A DNA stretch of 64,000 nucleotides from assembly GCF_900091585.1 (NCBI RefSeq), contig NZ_FMHT01000003.1, positions 6,146,651-6,210,650 on the forward strand, read 5' to 3'. Shown in pieces: positions 42,968 to 51,031 of the stretch. Below the pieces are notes generated by a model. It made no database searches. It saw only the letters and a program-made list of their open reading frames with translations, and was not told the DNA's origin. Made by a program: the position numbers and the translations under genes. Numbering within the stretch: the stretch's first letter is position 1; every line of letters starts with the position of its first letter. Source of the DNA: Micromonospora nigra. GTDB taxonomy: Bacteria > Actinomycetota > Actinomycetes > Mycobacteriales > Micromonosporaceae.

Positions 42968-43462
42968 ATGCAGGCAAAGACTGTTCTCGTGTCGGCGGCG
43001 ATCGGTGTGGGTCTGGGCACGCTGCTGCTGCCGGGCGTCGCACTGGCCGACACCACGGTGTCCCCGGCCACCACCCCGGTCGGCGGGACCGTCGTGCTCA
43101 CCGCGACGACCTGCGACCCGAGTTCCGGTGACGCGATCTTCCGCGTCACCGGGCCGGACCGGGACCAGAACGTGCGATCCACCACGGCTGCGGCAGCCGG
43201 CGGCCTGAGCGCCGAACTGTTCACCGCCGGGTTCACCCTGGGCACCTACACCGTGGCCGCCACCTGCGGGGACGGCAGCCCTGACGGTACGGCCACGTTC
43301 ACCGTCACCCCCATCGGCGGTGCGCCGGCCGGTGGTCGCGGTGACGGCGACGAAACGGGGGCGATCGCTGCCGGGGCCACCCTGCTCGGCACCGCCGCCG
43401 GAGGGGCGCTCATCCTGGCTCGCCGCAGGCGGCATGCCGTCACGGCCGCCGCCACGCTCTGA
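42968..43462 (+). CDS. Cell-surface protein with C-terminal membrane anchor
   Basis: A 164-residue exported protein: signal VLVSAAIGVGLGTLLLPGVALA, Ig-like beta domain (TTPVGGTVVLTATTCD... GTYTVAATCGDG) with two cysteines, a Gly/Asp-rich spacer, then a hydrophobic helix (AIAAGATLLGTAAGGALILA) and a positively charged tail RRRRHA. This is the layout of a sortase substrate, but no LPxTG-like pentapeptide precedes the helix. The class F sortase gene follows 83 bases downstream on the same strand. Confidence 0.82.
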   Translation: MQAKTVLVSAAIGVGLGTLLLPGVALADTTVSPATTPVGGTVVLTATTCDPSSGDAIFRVTGPDRDQNVRSTTAAAAGGLSAELFTAGFTLGTYTVAATCGDGSPDGTATFTVTPIGGAPAGGRGDGDETGAIAAGATLLGTAAGGALILARRRRHAVTAAATL

Positions 43463-43545
43463 GCGACGATCCGACACACCACGTCCCTGGACGGGTGCCC
43501 GCACCGGTGACACCGGCGCGGGCACCCGACGGATCGGAGGTCCCC

Positions 43546-44160
43546 GTGCGGACGTGCCGCCCGGCGGTCACCCTGGTCACGCTGCTCGCGGCGGCCGGGG
43601 TCGCCCTGGTCGGGTTCGGCCTGACGGCGGGCACACCGCGACCGCCACAGCCCGATCCCGCCCACGCGCCCGGCGGGCCACGCGCCGCGCCCACGCTGCC
43701 GCCGTTGCCCCGTGCCGACCCCGTGGAGGTGCAGGTCCCCCGCATCGGCGTACGTGCCCCGCTGGTGCCGGTGACCGCCGACGCGACCGGGACGCTGGAG
43801 GTGCCGCCGTTGCACCAGCCCACCGTGGCCGGCTGGTACCGGCCGGGGGCCAGTCCCGGCGAGAACGGCAACGCGGTCATCGTCGGGCACGTCGACTCCC
43901 GGGCCGGGCCGGCGGTCTTCTTCGACCTGGGTCGGCTGCGGCCCGGCGACAGGATCCGGGTGTCCCGCGCCGATGCCCGGGTGGTCACCTTCGTCGTCGA
44001 TGCCGTCGGGTCGTACCCGAAGGACCGCTTCCCCACCGACCTCGTCTACGGCCCGACCAACGGATCCGGCTTACGGCTGGTCACCTGCGGGGGCCGGTTC
44101 GACGGAGCCACCGGCGACTACAGCGACAACGTGGTCGTCTTCGCCACCCGGGTCGCCTGA
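43546..44160 (+). CDS. Class F sortase
   Basis: A 204-residue membrane-anchored transpeptidase. GTG 43546 follows CGGAGG closely. One N-terminal helix (VTLVTLLAAAGVALVGFGL), a Pro-rich stalk, then the sortase fold: VQVPRIGVRAPLVPV, catalytic His in VIVGHVDS, Cys in LRLVTCGG, and a C-terminal Arg in FATRVA. FFDLGRLRPGDRI is typical of actinobacterial class F. Probable substrate: the surface protein upstream, although its sorting signal is atypical. Confidence 0.9.
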   Translation: MRTCRPAVTLVTLLAAAGVALVGFGLTAGTPRPPQPDPAHAPGGPRAAPTLPPLPRADPVEVQVPRIGVRAPLVPVTADATGTLEVPPLHQPTVAGWYRPGASPGENGNAVIVGHVDSRAGPAVFFDLGRLRPGDRIRVSRADARVVTFVVDAVGSYPKDRFPTDLVYGPTNGSGLRLVTCGGRFDGATGDYSDNVVVFATRVA

Positions 44161-44282
44161 GGGCCGGACGCCACGGCGAGGAGGCACCACCACCGCCGCG
44201 TGCCCGGCCACTGGGAACACCAAGTAGGGCCTGACGGATCGGCGGCACCACGACGGCACACCGGCCTGCGCAAGCCGCCGCG

Positions 44283-44330
44283 GCGGTCAGGTGAGCCGGC
44301 ACAGCCCCCGGCAGCGGTCAGGTGAGCCGG
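44283..44330. repeat. 17-base direct repeat at the end of an MBL gene
   Basis: GCGGTCAGGTGAGCCGG occurs at 44283-44299 and again at 44314-44330, 31 bases apart. The second copy includes the stop region of the MBL gene, so the first looks like a local duplication of the gene's end. Confidence 0.6.
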
Positions 44331-45028
44331 GCCAGGAAGCCCCGGACCTGCTCGCGGGCACGATCGGTGATCTCCGGGCCGTGAGTGAAGGCGGCCACGT
44401 CGTAGTCGGCCTCGCCGAGGACGTGGGCGGAACGCTGGGTGAGCCGGAAGTCGCTGCAGAACGCTCTGACCGGCCAACGGATGCCAGCCACATTGAACAG
44501 GGCGTCACCGGTGACGAGCACCCGGGTCGGCTCGTGCAGCAGCGACACGTGACCCGGCGAGTGGCCGGGGGTGTGCAGGACACGCAGGCCCCCGGCGACG
44601 TCCAGGAGGTCTCCGTCGGCGAGCGGCTGCGACACCTCGACGGCGGGAAACCGGCCGCCGGCCAGCCGGGAGAGAAGCCGACCGGCCGTGCCGGTGGGGT
44701 CGCCAGCCGGCGGGCGGCCCGATTCGGCGTATGGCGCGTCGGCGGCGTGGGCGGCGACCGGGGCGCCGGTGCGGCGGGCCATCTCGGCCGCACCGCCCGC
44801 GTGGTCGGGGTGGGCGTGGGTGAGCACGATCCGGGTCACGTCGGCCGGCTGCTTGCCGATGGCCGCGAGGCCGCGCACGATCCTGGCGGGGGCCCGCGTC
44901 ACCCCGCAGTCGACCAGGGTGACGCTGCCGTCGTCGTCGACCAGGGCGTACGAGTTGATCATCGATCGGCCGAGGGTCGGGATGCGCCAGACGCCCGGGG
45001 CCAGGGCGACGGCTGCGGGACTGGCCAT
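44318..45028 (-). CDS. MBL-fold metallohydrolase
   Basis: A 236-residue glyoxalase II-like protein. Metal motif THAHPDHAGG, then HTPGHSPGHVSLL and VTGDALFNVAG; the N-terminus MINSYALVDDDGSVTLVDCG is typical. A C-terminal segment YDVAAFTHGPEIT carries the last metal-binding His. Substrate unknown. ATG 45028 lacks a ribosome site; ATG 45049 is an alternative. Divergent from the YchJ-like gene. Confidence 0.88.
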   Translation of the reverse strand: MASPAAVALAPGVWRIPTLGRSMINSYALVDDDGSVTLVDCGVTRAPARIVRGLAAIGKQPADVTRIVLTHAHPDHAGGAAEMARRTGAPVAAHAADAPYAESGRPPAGDPTGTAGRLLSRLAGGRFPAVEVSQPLADGDLLDVAGGLRVLHTPGHSPGHVSLLHEPTRVLVTGDALFNVAGIRWPVRAFCSDFRLTQRSAHVLGEADYDVAAFTHGPEITDRAREQVRGFLARLT

Positions 45029-45139
45029 GGGCAGGAGCCTAGCGGACATCAGCCACCGCCACTGTCCGCCACGTCGACCCTTCACCGCAGGTGGACCCGG
45101 GCCGGCCCCGCCCGCCACGGGTTGGGAGAGAATGCCCGG

Positions 45140-45547
45140 GTGGGAAAGCGCAGACCCGGGAACACCTCGGCCGGACCGTGCCCGTGTGGCGGCGGCCTCC
45201 CGTACGGGCGGTGCTGCGGGCGGCTGCACGCCGGCGCGACGGAGGCGGCGACCGCCGAGGCGCTGATGCGCTCCCGCTTTGCCGCCTTCGCTGTCGGCGA
45301 CATCGCGTACCTGCTGCGCAGCTGGCACTCGACGACCCGGCCGGCGCGGCTGCGCCTCGACCCCGGTCAGCGCTGGACCGGCCTGGAGGTCGTCGACACC
45401 GCCGGAGGCGGGTTGTTCGACACCACGGGGGTGGTCGAGTTCCACGCCCACTACCGGGCCGGTGGCCGCCCCGGGACGCTGACCGAGCGCAGCCGGTTCG
45501 TCCGCGAGGACGGCCGCTGGTTCTACCTGGACGCCGAGGAAAGCTGA
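45140..45547 (+). CDS. YchJ-like (UPF0225) protein with SEC-C motif
   Basis: A 135-residue protein. The N-terminal zinc-binding SEC-C type motif GPCPCGGGLPYGRCCGRLHAG is followed by LMRSRFAAFAVGDIAYLLRSW and the NTF2-like core (GVVEFHAHYRAGG, ERSRFVREDGRWFYLD). Family members are widespread, small and of unknown role. GTG start; GGGAGAGAA upstream. Confidence 0.92.
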   Translation: MGKRRPGNTSAGPCPCGGGLPYGRCCGRLHAGATEAATAEALMRSRFAAFAVGDIAYLLRSWHSTTRPARLRLDPGQRWTGLEVVDTAGGGLFDTTGVVEFHAHYRAGGRPGTLTERSRFVREDGRWFYLDAEES

Positions 45548-45552
45548 GCGGT

Positions 45553-45576
45553 CCTCGGAGGCTGCGGCCTCCGAGG
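45553..45576 (+). terminator. Terminator hairpin after the YchJ-like gene
   Basis: Perfect 10-bp stem CCTCGGAGGC / GCCTCCGAGG, loop TGCG, starting six bases after the stop codon. Confidence 0.8.
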
Positions 45577-45633
45577 CAGCCGCCCGACCGAACCGCTGCC
45601 CGACGCAGCCGCCCGATCCAACCGCTGCCCGAC
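45576..45633. repeat. 29-base tandem duplication
   Basis: Two adjacent copies of a 29-base unit starting GCAGCCGCCCGA and ending CCGCTGCCCGAC, differing at two internal positions. A second short repeat, CCGGGACGACGACGT, occurs twice just downstream (near 45638 and 45678). Non-coding, in a gap between two convergent genes. Confidence 0.7.
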
Positions 45634-45716
45634 GGGCCGGGACGACGACGTCCCTTGTCCGCCGCCCCGACGCCGGCCGGGACGACGACGTGACGCACCC
45701 GCCGCCCCGGCCACGT

Positions 45717-46943
45717 TCAACCCGCCGCCGTCACCCGCCGCACCCCGTCGCGCCGGATCGCGAGCAGCGCCGCGAGCAGGAGGTACGGCAACGCGGCGAC
45801 CGCGAAGGCGACGCCGTTGCCGGCGACGGTGGCGACCAGCCCGTACGCCCCGTACACCACGATGACCGTCCCGTCGGTGGCCATGCCCGCCAGCGAGGTG
45901 ACGGTGGCCCTCCCCCGCCCGATGATCCGGGCCTGCAACCGCGCGTCGGCGAGCACGGTGGCCAGCCGCAGACCGCAGAACGCCACCGCGACCAGTAGGA
46001 ACCCGGCCGGCGCGCCGGACAGCGCCCCGGCGGCGAGGGCGACGCCGGACACCGCCAGCAGACCCGCGTACCCGCGACGGCGCAACCGCTCCCCCGCCGG
46101 CGCGGCCAGCCCACCGGCGACCTCCCCGAGGGTGACCGTGAGCAGCAGCAGCGGCACCGTGGCGAGCGCGACTCCGGTGTCACGGGCCAGCAGCGGCGTG
46201 TACTCGTCGAGCGCACCCCAGACCGCGCCCACGGCGGCCAGCAGCAGCACCGCGGCCCGGACCGCCCGGTCGTCGCGGGCCTCGGCGAGCCCGGCCCGCA
46301 GGCTGGCCGCCCAGCCGAGATCGTCGTCGTCGGCATCCTCGGCGTCGGTCGACCCGGCGCGGCGGTCCTCGGGCAACCGGGCGGCGACGGCAGCGGCGAG
46401 CAGGCAGGCGGCCACGCTGGCCGCGCCGACGGCCGGGTAGCCGCCGAACGCCAGTACCGGCCCGGCCAGCCCGATCGCCACGAGCACGCCGAGCGTGCCG
46501 GCGGTGCGGGCCCGGCCCATGATGCGGGCGTACCGGCCGGCGGCGGCACGCCGGTCGAGTTCGGTGAAGACGAGGGCCTCCAGCGCCCCGGACGCCAGTG
46601 CGCCGCCGGCTCCCCAGAGGACGAAGCCCACCGCGAACGCGGGGTAGGACGGCAGCAGCACCCAGAGGGCGAATCCTGCTCCGCTGCACAGCGGTGCGAG
46701 GCACAGCAGCAGCCGGCGGGACGTCGCGTCGGCCCAGGCGCCCGAGGGCACCTCCAGGGCGATGCTCGCCACCGACCAGAGCACGAACAGGGTGGAGATC
46801 TGCCAGACGGACAGGCCGGTGTCGCTGAACAGCAGCGCGTACACCGGGTAGAGCAGCACCAGGTCGGTGAGGAACGCGTACGCGTAGAGGGTGCCCGCCA
46901 GTCGGCGGACGTCACGGGACGCGCGAACGGGTGAGGTGGTCAT
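45717..46943 (-). CDS. MFS transporter
   Basis: A 408-residue membrane protein with about 12 helices in two halves. The first half includes LYAYAFLTDLVLLYPVYALL and VLWSVASIALEVPSGAWAD (a motif A variant, then RRLLL). An acidic loop (GSTDAEDADDDDLGW) joins the halves. It resembles actinobacterial drug-efflux or unassigned MFS members. ATG 46943 with AGGAAGG. Confidence 0.9.
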   Translation of the reverse strand: MTTSPVRASRDVRRLAGTLYAYAFLTDLVLLYPVYALLFSDTGLSVWQISTLFVLWSVASIALEVPSGAWADATSRRLLLCLAPLCSGAGFALWVLLPSYPAFAVGFVLWGAGGALASGALEALVFTELDRRAAAGRYARIMGRARTAGTLGVLVAIGLAGPVLAFGGYPAVGAASVAACLLAAAVAARLPEDRRAGSTDAEDADDDDLGWAASLRAGLAEARDDRAVRAAVLLLAAVGAVWGALDEYTPLLARDTGVALATVPLLLLTVTLGEVAGGLAAPAGERLRRRGYAGLLAVSGVALAAGALSGAPAGFLLVAVAFCGLRLATVLADARLQARIIGRGRATVTSLAGMATDGTVIVVYGAYGLVATVAGNGVAFAVAALPYLLLAALLAIRRDGVRRVTAAG

Positions 46944-47076
46944 GAGGCCTTCCTGTGGGCTCGGAGCGGACGCCGGACGTACGGCGACCGCGGCGGCCCT
47001 CGGCCTCTAGCGGTGCATCAACATCGCCAGGTCATGGCGGTGATGGTAGACGCCACGACCACGACCGCGCACGCAG

Positions 47077-47109
47077 GTCGGGGTGGACCCGGCGAGGGTC
47101 CACCCCGAC
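47077..47109 (-). terminator. Terminator of the kinase operon
   Basis: Perfect 14-bp stem GTCGGGGTGGACCC and complement, loop of five, 18 bases past the stop codon at 47127. Confidence 0.85.
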
Positions 47110-47126
47110 GTGCGGCGCGACGGTCG

Positions 47127-48104
47127 TCAGCGGCGGAACTGCTGCGGGTCGGTCGGCGGGATGACCATGGTGGACTCGCTGTCACCGTCGGCTGGCTGGG
47201 CCGGCACGGCGGGCCCGGCCGAAGCGACCCGCTCGGCGTCCGGGCCGGTGGCGCGCGGCAGCGGTGTGGTGGCGTCGGGGTCCACCCGTTGGCCGGCGAC
47301 CACCTGCGTGGCGTCCGGGTCGTCAGCGACCACCTGCGTGGCGTCCGGATCGTCGGCAGGGCTGGTGGCCGGTGCCGGGTCGGCCGTGCGGGCCTCCGCG
47401 TCGCGGCGGCCGGCCGAGTAGGCGCGGGCGTGCGTGGCGATGGTGCGGGACTCCTGCTCGGCCCGGGACAGCCAGGTCTCCCAGCGGCTCTGCATCGGAC
47501 GGACCAGGCCGCCGCCCACGCCGACGACGAGGATGCCGCCGACGGTGGCCAGCACGGCGACCAGCACCGGGGTCGTCACCGAGGTGGCCACCCCGATCTG
47601 GTTGAGAGCGGCGATGATCCCGAGGCCGAGGATGAAGGCCGAGGCGATCGTGGCGAGCAGCCGGCCGTACGACAGACCGCCGAGGGCACCGGAGATGATG
47701 TCCCTGACGGCGGCGGCGATGGCGGCGGCGACCACGACGATGACGATCGCCACGAAGGCGCGCGGCAGCCAGGCGATGACGCCGGCGATCAGGTCGGAGA
47801 TCGGGTTCGGGCCCCACACGCCGAACGCCAGGTACAGGGTCAGCAGCAACACCCCGTAGTAGGCGAGCCGGGCGACGATGTCGCTGGCGTCGTAGCGGGA
47901 CCGGGCCAGTGCCCGGCGGATGCCGCCGCGTTCCACGGCCCGGTCGAACCCGACCCGCTCCAGCAGCTTGTCGACGAGTTTGAGGACGCCCTTGGCGACC
48001 AGCCAGCCGGCCACCAGGATCGCCACGAAGGCGAGCGCCCTGGGCAGGAAGAGCAGCACGGCACGCAGGGCATCCCCCGCCGCGTCGCCGAAGTTGTCAC
48101 GCAT
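47127..48104 (-). CDS. MscS-like membrane protein (conserved TM helix family) with Thr-repeat tail
   Basis: A 325-residue protein. The first 230 residues hold about five hydrophobic segments (LFLPRALAFVAILVAGWLVA, VLLLTLYLAFGVWG, WLPRAFVAIVIVVVAAAIAA, TTPVLVAVLATVGGILVVG) with DIISGALGGLSYGRLLA between, as in the small-conductance channel-related 'conserved TM helix' proteins. The C-terminal 100 residues are cytoplasmic and disordered, with DPDATQVVA twice, DPDATTPLP once, and ESTMVIPPTD: repeated Thr sites in acidic context that look like targets of the Ser/Thr kinase encoded two genes upstream. ATG 48104. Confidence 0.85.
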   Translation of the reverse strand: MRDNFGDAAGDALRAVLLFLPRALAFVAILVAGWLVAKGVLKLVDKLLERVGFDRAVERGGIRRALARSRYDASDIVARLAYYGVLLLTLYLAFGVWGPNPISDLIAGVIAWLPRAFVAIVIVVVAAAIAAAVRDIISGALGGLSYGRLLATIASAFILGLGIIAALNQIGVATSVTTPVLVAVLATVGGILVVGVGGGLVRPMQSRWETWLSRAEQESRTIATHARAYSAGRRDAEARTADPAPATSPADDPDATQVVADDPDATQVVAGQRVDPDATTPLPRATGPDAERVASAGPAVPAQPADGDSESTMVIPPTDPQQFRR

Positions 48105-48180
48105 CGGATGGTCCTCCAGTGGGGGTCGTCGGTGCGGCCCGACCTACCCCGGCCGACGCGGCGGGAAACCCCGGGCGGCG

Positions 48181-49104
48181 TCAGCCCCGGCAGGCGTACG
48201 CGACCTCGGCACTGGCCTGACCCGTCGTCGGGGCGACGAGGTTGACGGTGGCCGTCTCGGTGGTGGCGCCGACACCGCTGAACGTCCAGCGCAGGGTCAA
48301 CTCGACGCTGCGCTGGCCCCGGCCGACCCGCTCGGTGAGCACGGCCCCGGGGGCGCTGTCGGAGCGGAGCCACTGGTATTCCACGGTCCCGGCGCGGCCG
48401 TTGGTGGTGACGGTGGCGATCACGTCGACGGTCACGTCGCAGCGGTCGCCAGCCGGCTGCGGCACCGCGACGGTGACGCCGGTGACCTCCAGCGGGCTGA
48501 GTCGCTGCCAGATCCACAACCCGACCGCGGCGAGCAGGGCCAGGGTGAGCAGTGTGGACAGCACCGTGGTCGCGCTGCGCCACAGCGACCGGCGAGGGCG
48601 GGGCGGGGTCGCCGGCCAGGCCGGGGCGGTCGGCGGTGCGGGCGGCACGCCCGGCCCGAACCGGACCTCCCCGCCGGGAGCGGCCGTGGGGACGGCGTGG
48701 CCCGTCGGGCCCGGTTCCACCGTGGTACGCCCGGCCGACGCGGTCGGCTCGTCCCAGGCCGCGTGCGTGGGCTGCGCGTCCCAGGCCGCGTGCGTGGGCT
48801 GCGAGCCGGGGGTCAACCGGACGGTCTCGTCCGTCGGCGGAGGTGCCGCGGCGGCCAGGTAGCCGGTCGGCTGACCCTGGCCGACGTGCACGGTCGGCTC
48901 CCCACCGCCCAGGTACACGGTGGGCTCACCACGGCCGACGTGCACGGTCTGCTCCCCACCGCCCAGGTACACGGTGGGCTCACCACGACCGACGTGCACG
49001 GTCGGTTCGGCGGGCGCGGCGGCGAAGCGTTGCGTCGGCAGCGCCCCCTCGGCCGGGACACGGCGGGTGGGCAGCGCCTCGGTCGCGTCGTCGGGCTGGG
49101 TCAT
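48181..49104 (-). CDS. Membrane protein with PTV repeats and a C-terminal Ig-like domain
   Basis: A 307-residue protein. The cytoplasmic N-terminus contains DATEALPTRR, then six 9-residue repeats (residues 33-83; EPTVHVGRG alternating with EPTVYLGGG), and two QPTHAAWD repeats at 102-118. One membrane helix (VLSTLLTLALLAAVGLWIW) near 180 is followed by an extracellular beta domain (VTVDVIATVTTNGRAGTVEYQ, LTLRWTFSGVG). It lies 29 bases after the kinase gene on the same strand. The layout resembles a kinase substrate or scaffold presenting many Thr sites. ATG 49104. Confidence 0.82.
   Translation of the reverse strand: MTQPDDATEALPTRRVPAEGALPTQRFAAAPAEPTVHVGRGEPTVYLGGGEQTVHVGRGEPTVYLGGGEPTVHVGQGQPTGYLAAAAPPPTDETVRLTPGSQPTHAAWDAQPTHAAWDEPTASAGRTTVEPGPTGHAVPTAAPGGEVRFGPGVPPAPPTAPAWPATPPRPRRSLWRSATTVLSTLLTLALLAAVGLWIWQRLSPLEVTGVTVAVPQPAGDRCDVTVDVIATVTTNGRAGTVEYQWLRSDSAPGAVLTERVGRGQRSVELTLRWTFSGVGATTETATVNLVAPTTGQASAEVAYACRG
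48856..49008 (-). repeat. Coding tandem repeat, 27/54-base period
   Basis: Encodes residues 33-83 of the PTV-repeat protein. Units of 27 bases alternate in two versions, so the DNA has a 54-base period with near-identical copies, pointing to recent expansion. A second, 27-base tandem pair lies at about 48753-48801. Confidence 0.85.
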
Positions 49105-49133
49105 CTGTCAGGGCCTCCTGTCCGCCGTGCCGG

Positions 49134-50798
49134 TCAACCCGGGGTGCAGAACGACTGGAGCGTCACGTAGGTCGTGCCGCCTTCTGCGGTGTTGCCGGCC
49201 GCGTCGGTGGCCGCCACCCGGACCGGGATCCGGGTGGTGGCTCCGGGACGGGGCAGATCGCGGAGCATTCCCCGGAAGACGCCACGCCCGGCCGAATCCA
49301 TGGCCACGTCGTAGGACCTCTTGCCCAGGGTGTAGCGGAACCGGACCCGCAGCTTGTCGGCGGCCGTGCGGTCGTCGGTGACCGTGGCGGTGACGACGCT
49401 CGACGTGGGCCCGTACGGGCAGCCGGCCGGGTCGAGGACGGCGGGGCTGACGGACGGGCCCTTGACGGCGGGCGCCCTGACGTCGGGCGGGGGCGACGGG
49501 CTCTTGCTGGCCGTCGGGGTGGGCGCGGGCGGGGAGCTGGGTCTGGTGGGCGTGGGTGGACCGCCGGGTGTGGTGGGCGCGGGCGGGGCACCGGGCGTGG
49601 CGGGCGCCGGCGGGGCCGTCGCCGGTGGCGCGTCGCCGGTGGCGGAGGGCGACGCCTCGACGGTGGGGGTGATCGTGGGGGTCGGGGTGACGGCCGGCAG
49701 CGTCGCCGGGGTGAGACTGGTGACGGCCTCGGGCGCGGCGGCCGGGACGAAGGGTTCGTCGCGGGCGGCGTAGCTCAGTCCGGCACCGCCGACGACCAGG
49801 ACGGACACCACCGCGCCGGCGACGAGCGCGCGGCGGGCGGACCGGCCCCGACCCAGCCGGGACCACCTGCCGGTGCCGCCGCCGAGGGTCGTGGTGGCGA
49901 CGCTGGTCGCGCCGCCGCTGCCCTCGGGAAACGGGAACAGCGCGGCGAGCAGGGCGGCGCGTCGGGCCAGCTCACGCAGGCCGCGTTCCTCCCACTCCGG
50001 CCCGTACGCGCCCGCCGCGACCTCCTCGAGGGTGGCCAGGAAGACGTGCGCGGGTTGGGGTCGTTCGGCGGGTTCCTTGGCCATGCCGTGACGCAGCAGG
50101 CCGTGCACGGGGGCGGGCGCGGCCTCGGTGGGCACGGGCGCGGCGGTGTGCTGCCGACGCAGGGTGGCCAGGTCCTGTCCCTCGAAGGGGGGCCGCCCGG
50201 TGAGGCACTCGTAGAACGTGGCGGTGGCGGCGTAGATGTCGCAGGCCGGGCTGGCCGCAGCGCCGGTCCACTGCTCGGGCGCCATGTACCGGGGGGTTCC
50301 GGTGACGCTGGCACCGGAGGTGGCGCCAGCGGGCATGGCGATGCCGAAGTCGGCGAGCTTGCTGGTGCCCGCTGCGCTGACCAGCACGTTCTCCGGCTTG
50401 TAGTCGCGGTGCACGACGCCGCGGCTGTGGGCGGCCCCGAGCCCGGAGAGCGAGCCCTTGAGTACGCACAGCGCGGCCTCGGGGGTGGTGGGCCCGTTGG
50501 CGCGCAGCATCTGGCGCAGCGAGACGCCGTCGACGAGTTCCATGACGATCGCGGCGCCGCCGGGCGCCTCCACGTACTCGTAGAGCCGGGACACGTGCGG
50601 GTCGTCGATCTCGGCGAGCAGCCTCGCCTCGTCGCGGAACGCGGTGCGGAAGGACGGGTCGTCGCCGAGCGCCGCCGTGAGGTACTTGACGGCGACGGGG
50701 GTTCCCGTGGCGTCGTGCACGGCCAAGTCCACCCGGCCCGACGCGCCCGCGCCGAGCCTGCGCACCGGCGTGTAGCCGGACACCTGCCAGTCGCTCAC
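49134..50798 (-). CDS. Transmembrane Ser/Thr protein kinase (Pkn family)
   Basis: A 554-residue kinase. N-terminal catalytic domain: glycine loop LGAGASGRVDLAV, Lys38 in VAVKYL, catalytic loop VVHRDYKPENVLV, DFGIA, and APEQW. The usual HRDLKPEN Leu is Tyr, which is tolerated. A single helix (LVAGAVVSVLVVGGAGLSYAA) near 325-345 is followed by a long Pro/Thr/Ser-rich stretch and an Ig-like extracellular domain (VTATVTDDRTAADKLRVRF..., RIPVRVAATDAAGNTAEG) instead of PASTA repeats. First gene of a three-gene operon with the two Thr-repeat membrane proteins. GTG 50798 preceded by CAGGTGA. Confidence 0.93.
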   Translation of the reverse strand: MSDWQVSGYTPVRRLGAGASGRVDLAVHDATGTPVAVKYLTAALGDDPSFRTAFRDEARLLAEIDDPHVSRLYEYVEAPGGAAIVMELVDGVSLRQMLRANGPTTPEAALCVLKGSLSGLGAAHSRGVVHRDYKPENVLVSAAGTSKLADFGIAMPAGATSGASVTGTPRYMAPEQWTGAAASPACDIYAATATFYECLTGRPPFEGQDLATLRRQHTAAPVPTEAAPAPVHGLLRHGMAKEPAERPQPAHVFLATLEEVAAGAYGPEWEERGLRELARRAALLAALFPFPEGSGGATSVATTTLGGGTGRWSRLGRGRSARRALVAGAVVSVLVVGGAGLSYAARDEPFVPAAAPEAVTSLTPATLPAVTPTPTITPTVEASPSATGDAPPATAPPAPATPGAPPAPTTPGGPPTPTRPSSPPAPTPTASKSPSPPPDVRAPAVKGPSVSPAVLDPAGCPYGPTSSVVTATVTDDRTAADKLRVRFRYTLGKRSYDVAMDSAGRGVFRGMLRDLPRPGATTRIPVRVAATDAAGNTAEGGTTYVTLQSFCTPG

Positions 50799-51019
50799 CC
50801 GGTCACCTGCCCCACGGTGGTCATTGTCGTCGACGCGGGCCAGGGCGTCATCGGTGCAACGGGTGCTGCTCCGCGCCGGACGTCCGCCGGTGGGCGCAGC
50901 CTCCGGTGGCGGCCCGGCGCGGGCGCACGGCGATCATGGTCGGTAACGGACACGGTCCCTTGATAGCAGGTGTCGGCAACGCCCTTGCCGCCCGCCGGGC
51001 CCACGCCCGTGACCTGCAC

Positions 51020-51025
51020 TAGGGT
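51020..51025 (+). promoter_or_regulatory. -10 element of a leaderless histidine kinase mRNA
   Basis: TAGGGT sits six bases before the GTG at 51032, so transcription should begin at the start codon itself, a common actinobacterial arrangement. No ribosome site is present. Confidence 0.55.
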
Positions 51026-51031
51026 GCTGAC

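Noticed and set aside
48753..49008. CRISPR-like repeats
   Set aside because: Repeats are contiguous, in frame and encode a 9-residue protein repeat; there are no spacers or cas genes.
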